Program-made: the position numbers and the translations under genes | Origin: DATDCV01 sp036524155 | GTDB lineage: Bacteria > Verrucomicrobiota > Verrucomicrobiia > Limisphaerales > UBA8199 | Direction: 5' to 3' | Length of the DNA: 36,492 nt | Assembly: GCA_036524155.1 (NCBI GenBank) | Contig: DATDCV010000714.1 | Coordinates: forward strand, 1-36,492 | The notes under the pieces: model-generated | The model's database searches: none | What the model was told of the DNA's origin: nothing | Seen by the model: the letters and a program-made list of their open reading frames with translations, nothing else | Shown: positions 14,543-22,622 of the stretch, piece after piece | How positions within the stretch are numbered: position 1 is the first letter of the stretch | How the letters are laid out: each line of letters begins with the position of its first letter

Positions 14543-17329
14543 TCAGTGATCTCGAGCGTTGGTTTCCGTTATGTTATGCGGAGCCGTTGACGCGGCCGGC
14601 GGCGAAACCAGATTCGGCGTATTGAGAGCCGCGGCCTGCTCACGGAGTTTCAAGGCTTCCTGCGGGCGGCCAAGAGCTTCATAGGAGTTCACCATATTGG
14701 TAATCGTCACAAGTGATTCAGGGTCCACCGGACCAAACTGCTGCCGGCGGACAGACAGCAGTTCGGCGCCCAGTTTCACCACCTGCTCGTGTTGGCCGGT
14801 GGCGGTATAGGCAGCGATCATCGCGCTCATGACGTTGAGCTTGAATGGGTGCTTCGCGGGAAATGTCTGGCGGCCCGCTGCCAGAACATCCTCCCAGATT
14901 TGTAGCGCATCCTTCGGACGCTCGGCCTCGCTGTAAGACAGCGCCAAATTATGCGCGGCGACGAGCGTCTCCGGATGGCGTGGGGGGAGAACTTCCCGAC
15001 GAAGCGCGAGCACCTTCTCTTGCAGTAAAATCGCTTCCTTCAGGCGGCCGACGCCGGCATAGGAGATTGCCAGGTTGCTCATTGCCTGGATGGTGTCGGG
15101 GTGCGTTGGGCCGATTGACTCTTCGCGCAACGTGCGCACTTCCTCACGCAGCCTGAGGGCTTCTTCCAGCCGACCGACGTCGTGGTAGGCGCCGGCCAGG
15201 GTTTGCTTGACCTGAAGCAGATTGCGGTGCTTCGGGCCGAAGGCCTTGAGAACACTGGCCACCGATCCTTCCAGCAGGTCGATCGCCTTGTTCGGCTCGC
15301 CAAACTCCAAGTAGTGACTCGCCAGGTTCTGCGTCATCATCAGTGAAAACACATGCTCGGCACCCCGGACCTTGCGCACCAGCGACACTGCTTCCTGCTG
15401 GAGCTTGATGGCGTCGGCGAGGCGCCCGACGCTGGCGTAGGAACTGGCGAGGTTGTTCATGGCCCCGATGGTATCGATGTGGTCGGGGCCAAGCACCCGC
15501 CGGCGGAGCGCCAGTCCTTCTTCCTGGAGCTTGAGCGCGTCGCCCCAACGCCCAAGCTGCTCATAGGAAAGTGCCAGGTTTTGCATCGCCGTGATGGTTA
15601 GTTCGTTTTCCGAACCGTTGACCCGCCGCCGGAACGAAAGTACGGCTTGCCTGAGCTTGAGCGCTTCGGCCCAGCGTCCGTCTGCGGCGTAGGAATGGGC
15701 AAGTCGCTCCATCGCGCCGATGGTGGTCTTGTTATCAGGGCCATTTCTGGACAGGTAATAATCCCTGACCTTCTCTTGCAGCGCGATGGCCTCGCGATGC
15801 AGACCCAACTCGAAGTAAGTGGCACCCAGGGCCGCCTGCAGGGCCGCGCGGCGGTCCGGCTGACTCGCGAGCTCAGTCTCCAGGTTGGTAACAGCCCTAT
15901 CCATTGTTTCAGCCACGGTGATCGTGCGGCCTTCGCGGGCGGGGTCCGGGCTCTTAAAAACCCCGGTCAGGAGCTTGGTAATAACTTCAGCCTCGGCCAG
16001 GTGCTCCTTTGCAAGAGTCTCCGCTTTCGTCGCACGCACCGCCTGCCATGCTGCCGCCAGGGCTCCAATGACCAGCGCCGCCAGCACCGCGCTTGCCGCC
16101 CCAAATGCCAGCTTGTTGCGCTTAATCAGTTTCCTGACGAGGTATCCGGTCGTAGGCGGGCGTGCTGCAATTAACTCGTTATTGAGGTGCCGCCGCACAT
16201 CCGCCGCCAGGCCGTTGCTGGTTTCGTAACGCCGCGTCCGGTCTTTCTCCAGGCACCTCATCACGATCCAATCCAGATCGCCTTGGAGCGCTTTGCGAAG
16301 CGCCCCCGCCTCCATGCCCCGATTCTTCGCCACCACCGTCCGTTGCTCGTCCGTCAGCGTGCTCATCCGGGTCGAAGGCTTCAGCGGCTCCTGCTCGACG
16401 ATGATCCGTTGCATCTCGGCATAACCCCGGCTCAAAAGCTCCTTCGCTTCGAACGGCGTAGAGCCTGTCAGCAGCTCATAGAGCAGCACTCCGAGGCTGT
16501 AGACATCGCTTCGCGTATCAATGTCCAGCCCGCTCATCTCCGCCTGCTCGGGACTCATGTAGGCCGGGGTGCCGATCATCTGCGCATAATTAGTGAACAA
16601 GGTCTTCTCGGTGAGTCGCTGGTTGGTCGCCTTGGCCACACCGAAATCAATCACCTTCGGCACCGGCACGCCATCGTGAAGGGTCACCATCACGTTGGAT
16701 GGCTTGATGTCGCGGTGGATGATCCCTTTCTGGTGGGCGTGTTGGATGGCCTGGCAAACCGGTATGAAGAGTTCAAGCCGCGGTTTTGTGGAGAGCTTGT
16801 TCTTGTCGCAATACTCGGTGATGGGCACGCCGTGAACCAGCTCCATCACGAAATAGGGCCGGCCGGTTTCCGTAGAGCCGGCATCCAGCACTTTTGCGAT
16901 GTTCGGATGATCCATCAGGGCCAACGCCTGGCGTTCGGCCTCGAAGCGGGCCACCACCTGGCGCGTGTCCATCCCCAGCTTGATGATCTTGAAAGCGACC
17001 TTTCGTACGACCGGCTCGGTCTGCTCGGCCATGTAAACGACCCCCATGCCACCCTCGCCGATTTTTTGCAGGAGCTTGTAGCGGCCGATGGTGGTGCCGG
17101 GGGGTTCGTCCGGGGGGAGGGTAACTTTGAGGGTGGAGCGCTGGGCCTGGGTGGAGGGTTCGAGAAACTGGCCGGACTGGTCGTGGGCTTCGAGCAGTTG
17201 CTCGAGCTTTCGACGGAGTTCAGGTTGTCCGGCGCAGACCCGGTCGAGGTATGCCTCCCGTTCCTCGGGGGTGCGGCATTGGAGCGCACCCTCGAACAGG
17301 GTCTCAGCAGGCAGATCGGCAGCATTCAT
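14543..17329 (-). CDS. PknB-like Ser/Thr protein kinase with TPR tail (kinase 1)
   Basis: 928 residues. A short N-terminal region (M-N-x-x-DLPAETLFEGAL) is followed by a Hanks-type kinase domain at ~83-350: glycine loop KIGEGGMGVVY, Lys114 in VAFKII, catalytic loop HRDIKPSN (205-212), DFGVAK from Asp228, and TPAYMSPEQAE. All key residues are present, so it should be active. One membrane helix (~410-435, ASAVLAALVIGALAAAW) separates it from an extracytoplasmic tail with about ten kinesin-light-chain-type TPRs of 42 residues (pattern TIGAMNNLASSYASVGRLAD). In Acidobacteria, Planctomycetes and Verrucomicrobia such kinases often accompany ECF sigma factors; this one is in the minus-strand cluster below the sigma gene at 25920. 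It differs from kinase 2 mainly in the TPR part. Confidence 0.92.
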   Translation of the reverse strand: MNAADLPAETLFEGALQCRTPEEREAYLDRVCAGQPELRRKLEQLLEAHDQSGQFLEPSTQAQRSTLKVTLPPDEPPGTTIGRYKLLQKIGEGGMGVVYMAEQTEPVVRKVAFKIIKLGMDTRQVVARFEAERQALALMDHPNIAKVLDAGSTETGRPYFVMELVHGVPITEYCDKNKLSTKPRLELFIPVCQAIQHAHQKGIIHRDIKPSNVMVTLHDGVPVPKVIDFGVAKATNQRLTEKTLFTNYAQMIGTPAYMSPEQAEMSGLDIDTRSDVYSLGVLLYELLTGSTPFEAKELLSRGYAEMQRIIVEQEPLKPSTRMSTLTDEQRTVVAKNRGMEAGALRKALQGDLDWIVMRCLEKDRTRRYETSNGLAADVRRHLNNELIAARPPTTGYLVRKLIKRNKLAFGAASAVLAALVIGALAAAWQAVRATKAETLAKEHLAEAEVITKLLTGVFKSPDPAREGRTITVAETMDRAVTNLETELASQPDRRAALQAALGATYFELGLHREAIALQEKVRDYYLSRNGPDNKTTIGAMERLAHSYAADGRWAEALKLRQAVLSFRRRVNGSENELTITAMQNLALSYEQLGRWGDALKLQEEGLALRRRVLGPDHIDTIGAMNNLASSYASVGRLADAIKLQQEAVSLVRKVRGAEHVFSLMMTQNLASHYLEFGEPNKAIDLLEGSVASVLKAFGPKHRNLLQVKQTLAGAYHDVGRLEEALRLREEVRTLREESIGPTHPDTIQAMSNLAISYAGVGRLKEAILLQEKVLALRREVLPPRHPETLVAAHNLALSYSEAERPKDALQIWEDVLAAGRQTFPAKHPFKLNVMSAMIAAYTATGQHEQVVKLGAELLSVRRQQFGPVDPESLVTITNMVNSYEALGRPQEALKLREQAAALNTPNLVSPPAASTAPHNITETNARDH

Positions 17330-17344
17330 GGTTCAGGCGATGTC

Positions 17345-17383
17345 TTCACTCTCACACACGAAATCCCCGTTGAAAAGGGATCC
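17345..17383 (-). promoter_or_regulatory. Shared 39-nt motif upstream of kinase 1 (site B)
   Basis: On the minus strand, GATCCCTTTT begins one base in, followed after 7 nt by GATTTCGTGT and then GAG.GTGAAG. It lies between the delta-60 stop (17392) and the kinase 1 ATG (17329). Both blocks are identical to site A at 19041-19079. The GATCC and CGT elements are 17 nt apart, compatible with ECF -35/-10 spacing. Confidence 0.7.
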
Positions 17384-17391
17384 CCACAAGA

Positions 17392-19026
17392 CTACTCTCC
17401 ACGCCCGCGGTAAAACCGTTGTGGGAGTGTGGGAGAGTCTAAGTCAGTGAAAGGCAGGAGACCGCTGGCCGGAACCAGATTGGTTCGAAGCGGGATCCAG
17501 TCTCGCAGGTTGATCGAGCCTTCAATCACGACGGATTGAGTGGCCGGACCGAGCACGCTGAAACCAAACGGCTGCGGGGTCGGGTTGGCGGAGAGAACCC
17601 GCAGCGAGACGGTCAGGGTGCTTTCCACGATCCCCAGCGAAGCATTGCCAAAGCCGCTGGCCACATAACCGCGGGCCCGGATACGGCCACCGAGCGGGAC
17701 TGACACGCCGGTGAGCTGCCAGCCGCCCGCGATCGGGGCGCCTTCACCCAGGAGCGTCCAAGTGGAATTGTTGGTGGAGAGTTCGAAGGTAGTCGCCCAC
17801 ACGTCCGGAGCTGTGCCCCCGCGCAGCCAGGTCACCGTGGTGCCCTGGTAAGCGAGCGCTTCGGTGGCGGACCCGGTATTGAGCAGGCGAGCCATGCCGG
17901 CACGCGCCTGGCCGCCGAGGTGGGTGAAGTATCCGCTCACCAACAAGCGTCCACTGGCATCCAGCGCCAGGGCCGTGACCTCACCGTCCGAAGCGGGATT
18001 GAAGGTCGAGTCGAGTGAGCCGTCGGAGTTGAGCCGGGCGAGGTTGAGAGCAAGTTGGCCGTTCAACGTATCGAAGCTGCCGCCGATGAGGATTTTGCCG
18101 TCCGCCTGGAGCGCGAGGCTGTTGGCATAAATGCCGGGGCAACAGTGATCGAGGGATGCCGTGAAGTTTGTGTCCGCGGTGCCATCCGGGTTGAGCCGGA
18201 CGATGCCGTTGTTCGGAGTCCCGCCGACAGTGTCGAAACCTCCCACGACCACGATTTTGCCGTCACCCTGCACCGCCAAACACTCAACATACCCGGGGAA
18301 ACCGCCGGCCATGGCGCCGGGATCGAATGCCGTATCGACCGAGCCATCCGGGTTAAGTCGGGCCAACCCCGCACGGGGCACGTCGTTCACAGATTCAAAG
18401 TTACCACCCACGAGGATTTTCCCGTCCCGTTGCAGCGCGAGAACTTTTGCCTCTGCCACAAACATAGGCCCACAGTACGCCTGCAAAGAGAAGTCTTCGC
18501 TTCCGTCCGCGTTCCAGCGTCTGAGGGGCGAATCTGGACCTACGAAGGCCGAAACAAATCTGCCATCAGGGTAAATCAGCGAGGCTGAGGGCGCGAAGTT
18601 AGGCATCGCCCAGACCGAGAACCCGGGGTCAGAGCCTCCCCCGGGCAGGTGACGGAAGTAGAATGGCGTGGTCACCTCATAGGCGAGGATACGGCCGTCA
18701 GGAAAAACTCCCACCCGGTTGGCGGCGCCGGTGGTCAACGGCTGGAAAGCGGTCTCCAGCGCGCCACTTGGCTGAAAGCGAGCCAGGTCGAACCGGGGGA
18801 CCCCGTTGATGTCGTTAAAGGTGCCGCCGAGCAGAGACCGGCCATCGGGCTGGACCGCCAGACCTTTGACCTCTGCCGGTGTGTGGGCCCCGCCGGGAAT
18901 GATGAAGCTCATGCGCGGATCGAAGCTGTCCGCCGTCTGAGCTTGAAGGGTAATGGCGGTGATGACGGGAAAGCCGCCGGCCACCAAGGCCGCCGCCCGA
19001 ATCCAAGAACGTAGGTTGTTTTTCAT
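17392..19026 (-). CDS. Secreted delta-60-repeat protein
   Basis: 544 residues from ATG 19026 (a second ATG two codons earlier is also possible). A signal peptide (AAALVAGGFPVITAITLQAQ) is followed by about seven delta-60 repeats of ~50 residues, e.g. LQRDGKILVGGNFESVNDVP then LARLNPDGSVDTAFDP, which are thought to fold as beta-propeller blades. The C-terminal ~130 residues form beta-rich domains ending IEGSINLRDW...FTDLDSPTLPQRFYRGRGE, sharing an F-x-D...F-Y-R ending with two other secreted proteins in this window. It lies between the two kinase genes and carries the shared 39-nt motif directly upstream. Its role is unknown; surface binding or adhesion is a guess. Confidence 0.86.
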   Translation of the reverse strand: MKNNLRSWIRAAALVAGGFPVITAITLQAQTADSFDPRMSFIIPGGAHTPAEVKGLAVQPDGRSLLGGTFNDINGVPRFDLARFQPSGALETAFQPLTTGAANRVGVFPDGRILAYEVTTPFYFRHLPGGGSDPGFSVWAMPNFAPSASLIYPDGRFVSAFVGPDSPLRRWNADGSEDFSLQAYCGPMFVAEAKVLALQRDGKILVGGNFESVNDVPRAGLARLNPDGSVDTAFDPGAMAGGFPGYVECLAVQGDGKIVVVGGFDTVGGTPNNGIVRLNPDGTADTNFTASLDHCCPGIYANSLALQADGKILIGGSFDTLNGQLALNLARLNSDGSLDSTFNPASDGEVTALALDASGRLLVSGYFTHLGGQARAGMARLLNTGSATEALAYQGTTVTWLRGGTAPDVWATTFELSTNNSTWTLLGEGAPIAGGWQLTGVSVPLGGRIRARGYVASGFGNASLGIVESTLTVSLRVLSANPTPQPFGFSVLGPATQSVVIEGSINLRDWIPLRTNLVPASGLLPFTDLDSPTLPQRFYRGRGE

Positions 19027-19040
19027 ATGCATTTTCTGTG

Positions 19041-19079
19041 CTTACCCCCTTACACGAAATCCGGGGACAAAAGGGATCA
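19041..19079 (-). promoter_or_regulatory. Shared 39-nt motif upstream of the delta-60 gene (site A)
   Basis: The minus-strand blocks TGATCCCTTTT, GATTTCGTGTA and GGGGGTAAG are placed as in sites B and C, ending 15 nt before ATG 19026. Ungapped identity to site C is 29 of 39 positions by hand count. Confidence 0.72.
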
Positions 19080-19183
19080 GTGAAGTGAGAGAATCTTGTG
19101 ATCTGCTTAGGTGCTGGGTTCTGCCCCAGGCTTTGGGCGGTTGCCAGTGCCGCCGACGAAAAGGCCGAACCTCCCCCATGCGG

Positions 19184-22100
19184 CTATCGCCCCACAGCCT
19201 TGGCCTTCAGCTCGGCCAACTCCCGGCGCAAGGGCTCAGCTTCCGGTTTTCGGTTGGATAGCTCATAGCAGGTCGCCAGGTTGTCCAGGGATTCGAGGAG
19301 CATGGGATCACCGGGAGGAAGGTGCAGCCGCTTGAGGCGCAGAGCGTCCGTCTCCAGGGAGATGGCTTCCGGAAGTTTCCCCGCCACTCGATACGAGATC
19401 GCCAATTCCGTCATAGCATTGAGGGTTTTGGCGTTGGTCTCGCCGGAGGTCTGACGAAAGAGTTCGAGTGTTGATTGACCGAGCGTGACCGCATCATTGG
19501 CACGGCCGCCTGTCCGATAACGGTCCGCCAAGCTGAGCATAGTCGACAAGGTGTAAGGCTTATCCGGACCAAGCACCTTCTGGCGCACGGCCAAAAGTTG
19601 CTCCAGATGTGCGATCTCCTCTTGTGGGTGGCCCGGTTGCGGCGGGGCCTTCAGAAGTGATTTGGCTTCTTTGTAGGCCAGCCAGGTGATCACGTAATCG
19701 TGGCCTATCCAGCCCACTAAGCGGTTCCCGTCGTCGGCAGGAAGAGGCAGGGTTCGCGCCTCAGCTTCAATGAAGGTGTTGAGCGCTTCCTCCGGCTTGC
19801 CTTGGCGGAAGAGGCTCATCGCAAGATAGAAGCCAGCCGTGGCGGGCACGTGCTCATTTTCCCTGCCTGCTTGAATCGCCTCGCGGAGACTTTCGTCTGC
19901 CGCGGGGTAATTGCCGCTTCGGTATTCTGCCATACCAAGCGTCATATCACCCCAGTATGGGCCTGCGGATGTTTTCTGCTTATCTAATTCGACTGATTTG
20001 CGAGCGAGCGCGAGCGCGCTGTCTTGCAAACCCTTGCTGAGGCCAGGACGTAGACAGGCAACAGTCGCGGCGCGTTGTGCGTATTCGGAGCGCAAGGTGT
20101 TAGCCGTGGCGCTTAGCACACGCTCGCACGTGGAAACGTGGTCAGCATCCATTCCGAACCAGACCTGCAAGACGGCAAGCACCATGGCCGTATACGCATC
20201 TACGGGGTAGGCAGCTACTCTCTGCTTCAGCATTGCGATTGCTTCAGTGGTCTTCCCTGCGCTCGAATAGAGCTTTGTTGCTTCCAGAAACACATTTACA
20301 AACATGGGATGATCTGGCGGCAGCACGCGCTCCATGTCCCCCAATGTTTGTTTCAGAATCACAATAGCCTCGTCATATTGCTTCAACGATCGAAGATTGC
20401 TGATCCGGGCAATCAACGCCCCGAAAGTCCGAGGGTGCTCCGGACCCCATACAATCCGGCCAGTCTCCACCGATCCCTTCAGCAACGTTTCGGCTTGCAC
20501 GTAATCTCCCGCGTGCTGTAAGGAGTCGGCCAGGCTTAGCATTGCACTTAGGGTATCTGGATCGCGGTCTCCCTTGCGCTTCCGCTGCAGCTCAAGCGCT
20601 TCCTTCCGGAGTTTGGTCCCTTCTTCCCGTTGTCTTGCGTCGCTAAAATAATCGGAGTAGATCCCAGCGAGGTTACTCATAGCGACGAAAGTAAGATAGT
20701 CGTCGTTGTCGTGGACCTCACGGCTCAATGCCAGCATTTCTTCCCACAATTTGATCGCCTCGCTCCGACGCCATCTCGACTGGTAAGCAATAGCGAGGCC
20801 GTTCATGGCGAGCAGTGTGCTCGGATGCTTCTTACCGCTGATCCGCAGCCTCGTGGCCAGCACGGCTTGGTTCAACTCTATGGCTTGCTCGAGCCGTCCT
20901 ACCTCACAGTAGACAGATGCGAGTTGGCGCATGACTTCAAGAGTGGCCTCGTCCTCAGGTCCGCGAACGCGCTCATAATAATCACGGGATTTTTCCAATA
21001 GGGTGATCGCTGCGCCCTGCTGGCCAATGCCCTCGTAGGTGAACCCCAGGACCCACTGGAGCCGTGCCCGACGTGCCGGCTGATCCGCCAACTCCATATC
21101 GAGGTTGGTGGTGGCCCTATTCAGAGTTTCTATTACGGTAATTGTTCGCCCATCCCGCGCAGGGTCCGGACTCTGAAACACTCCCGTCAGGAACTTTGTG
21201 ATCGCTTCCGACTCCGCCAACCTCTCCGTCGCCAACTTCTCGGCCCGGGTCGCCCGCACCGCCTGCCATGTCGCGGCTAATGCCCCTATCACGAGCGCCC
21301 CCGCCACCGCCGCAGCCGCCGCAAACGCCAGCTGGTTCCGCTTGATCAGCTTCCTCAGGAGGTAACCGGTCGTGGGGGCGCGGGCGGTGATCAACTCATT
21401 GTTCAGATGCCGCCTCAAGTCCGCCGCCAACCCGTTACTCGTCTCATACCGCCGCGTCCGGTCCTTCTCCAGACACTTCATCACAATCCAGTCCAAATCC
21501 CCCTGCAGGTCCTTCCTCAACGCCGAGGCCTCCACGCTCCGGTTCTTTGCCACCACGGTCCGCTGTTCGTCCGTCAGCGTGCTCATCCGCGTCGAGGGCT
21601 TGGTCGGCTCCTGCTCCGCGATCATCCGCTGTATCTCCGCATACCCCTTGCTCAACAACTCCTTCGCATCAAAGGGTGTCGAGCCGGTCAGCAACTCGTA
21701 GAGCAACACTCCGAGCGAATACACATCGGTGCGCGTATCAATGTCCAACCCGCTCATCTCCGCCTGTTCCGGACTCATATACGCGGGCGTGCCAATCATC
21801 TGGGCGTAATTGGTAAACAGCGTTTTCTCGGTAAGCCGTTGGTTAATGGCCTTGGCCACCCCAAAATCAATCACTTTCGGGACCGGCACGCCGTCGTGCA
21901 GTGTCACCATCACGTTGGAGGGATTAATGTCGCGGTGGATGATCCCTTTCTGGTGCGCGTGCTGAATGGCCTGGCACACCGGAATGAACAGCTCCAGCCG
22001 TTCCCGCGTCGAGAGCTTGTTCTTGTCGCAATACTCGGTGATCGGCACCCCGTGGACCAGTTCCATCACGAAGTAGGGACGGCCGGTTTCCGTCGAGCCG

Positions 22101-22549
22101 GCATCCAGCACTTTTGCGATGTTGGGATGGTCCATGAGGGCCAGGGCCTGCCGTTCGGCCTCGAAGCGGGCGACGACTTGCTTGGTGTCCATGCCGAGCT
22201 TGATGATTTTGAGGGCGACCCTCCGCACCACGGGGGCGGTTTGCTCCGCCATGTACACGACGCCCATGCCGCCCTCGCCGATTTTTTGCAGGAGCTTGTA
22301 CCGGCCGATGAGTGTGCCCGCCGGTTCCTCCCGCTCGAGACCGAGTTTGAGGGTGGATTGCTCTGTCGCTGCGGGCGGCTCAAGAAAGTCGCCCGAGCGC
22401 TCGTGGGCTTGGAGCAAGGCCTCGAGCTTGCGACGCAGGTCGGGCTGGCCGGCGCAGGCCTTGTCCAGGTAGGCGGCGCGCTGCTGTGGCGTAGGGCAGT
22501 TTAGCGCCCCTTCGAACAGGGTCTCGCAGGGCAGATCGCTGGTGTTCAT
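19184..22549 (-). CDS. PknB-like Ser/Thr kinase-TPR protein with altered catalytic loop (kinase 2)
   Basis: 1121 residues from ATG 22549; a GTG at 22570 is in frame, but kinase 1 aligns with the ATG (M-N-x-S-DLP-ETLFEGAL). The kinase domain (~83-350) is nearly identical to kinase 1: glycine loop KIGEGGMGVVY, Lys114 in VALKII, DFGVAK at Asp228. However the catalytic loop reads HRDINPSN: Asn209 (codon 21923-21925, AAT) replaces the Lys that normally contacts the ATP gamma-phosphate. The catalytic Asp207 and the metal-binding Asn212 remain. One membrane helix (~410-435) is followed by a long TPR region (~480-1115) more varied than in kinase 1. It may be a weak kinase or pseudokinase acting as a sensor or scaffold. 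Confidence 0.92.
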   Translation of the reverse strand: MNTSDLPCETLFEGALNCPTPQQRAAYLDKACAGQPDLRRKLEALLQAHERSGDFLEPPAATEQSTLKLGLEREEPAGTLIGRYKLLQKIGEGGMGVVYMAEQTAPVVRRVALKIIKLGMDTKQVVARFEAERQALALMDHPNIAKVLDAGSTETGRPYFVMELVHGVPITEYCDKNKLSTRERLELFIPVCQAIQHAHQKGIIHRDINPSNVMVTLHDGVPVPKVIDFGVAKAINQRLTEKTLFTNYAQMIGTPAYMSPEQAEMSGLDIDTRTDVYSLGVLLYELLTGSTPFDAKELLSKGYAEIQRMIAEQEPTKPSTRMSTLTDEQRTVVAKNRSVEASALRKDLQGDLDWIVMKCLEKDRTRRYETSNGLAADLRRHLNNELITARAPTTGYLLRKLIKRNQLAFAAAAAVAGALVIGALAATWQAVRATRAEKLATERLAESEAITKFLTGVFQSPDPARDGRTITVIETLNRATTNLDMELADQPARRARLQWVLGFTYEGIGQQGAAITLLEKSRDYYERVRGPEDEATLEVMRQLASVYCEVGRLEQAIELNQAVLATRLRISGKKHPSTLLAMNGLAIAYQSRWRRSEAIKLWEEMLALSREVHDNDDYLTFVAMSNLAGIYSDYFSDARQREEGTKLRKEALELQRKRKGDRDPDTLSAMLSLADSLQHAGDYVQAETLLKGSVETGRIVWGPEHPRTFGALIARISNLRSLKQYDEAIVILKQTLGDMERVLPPDHPMFVNVFLEATKLYSSAGKTTEAIAMLKQRVAAYPVDAYTAMVLAVLQVWFGMDADHVSTCERVLSATANTLRSEYAQRAATVACLRPGLSKGLQDSALALARKSVELDKQKTSAGPYWGDMTLGMAEYRSGNYPAADESLREAIQAGRENEHVPATAGFYLAMSLFRQGKPEEALNTFIEAEARTLPLPADDGNRLVGWIGHDYVITWLAYKEAKSLLKAPPQPGHPQEEIAHLEQLLAVRQKVLGPDKPYTLSTMLSLADRYRTGGRANDAVTLGQSTLELFRQTSGETNAKTLNAMTELAISYRVAGKLPEAISLETDALRLKRLHLPPGDPMLLESLDNLATCYELSNRKPEAEPLRRELAELKAKAVGR

Positions 22550-22583
22550 GCCTGGGCTAGTGTGCGTCACGGTTTGCGTGCGT

Positions 22584-22622
22584 GTTAACTCTCACAACAA
22601 AGGCGGTTCAGAAACGGGCTCA
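22584..22622 (-). promoter_or_regulatory. Degenerate shared motif upstream of kinase 2 (site D)
   Basis: The minus-strand sequence TGAGCCCGTTT, then CTTTGTTGTGAGAG and TTAAC, follows the shared motif only with a one-base gap and several changes. Its first TGA is the stop codon of the W-N-G repeat gene. It ends about 35 nt before ATG 22549. Weaker than sites A-C. Confidence 0.45.

Noticed and set aside
16187..22504. Long plus-strand frames opposite the kinase domains (16187-17413 and 21407-22504) that resemble each other
   Set aside because: Their similarity only mirrors the near-identical kinase domains on the other strand.
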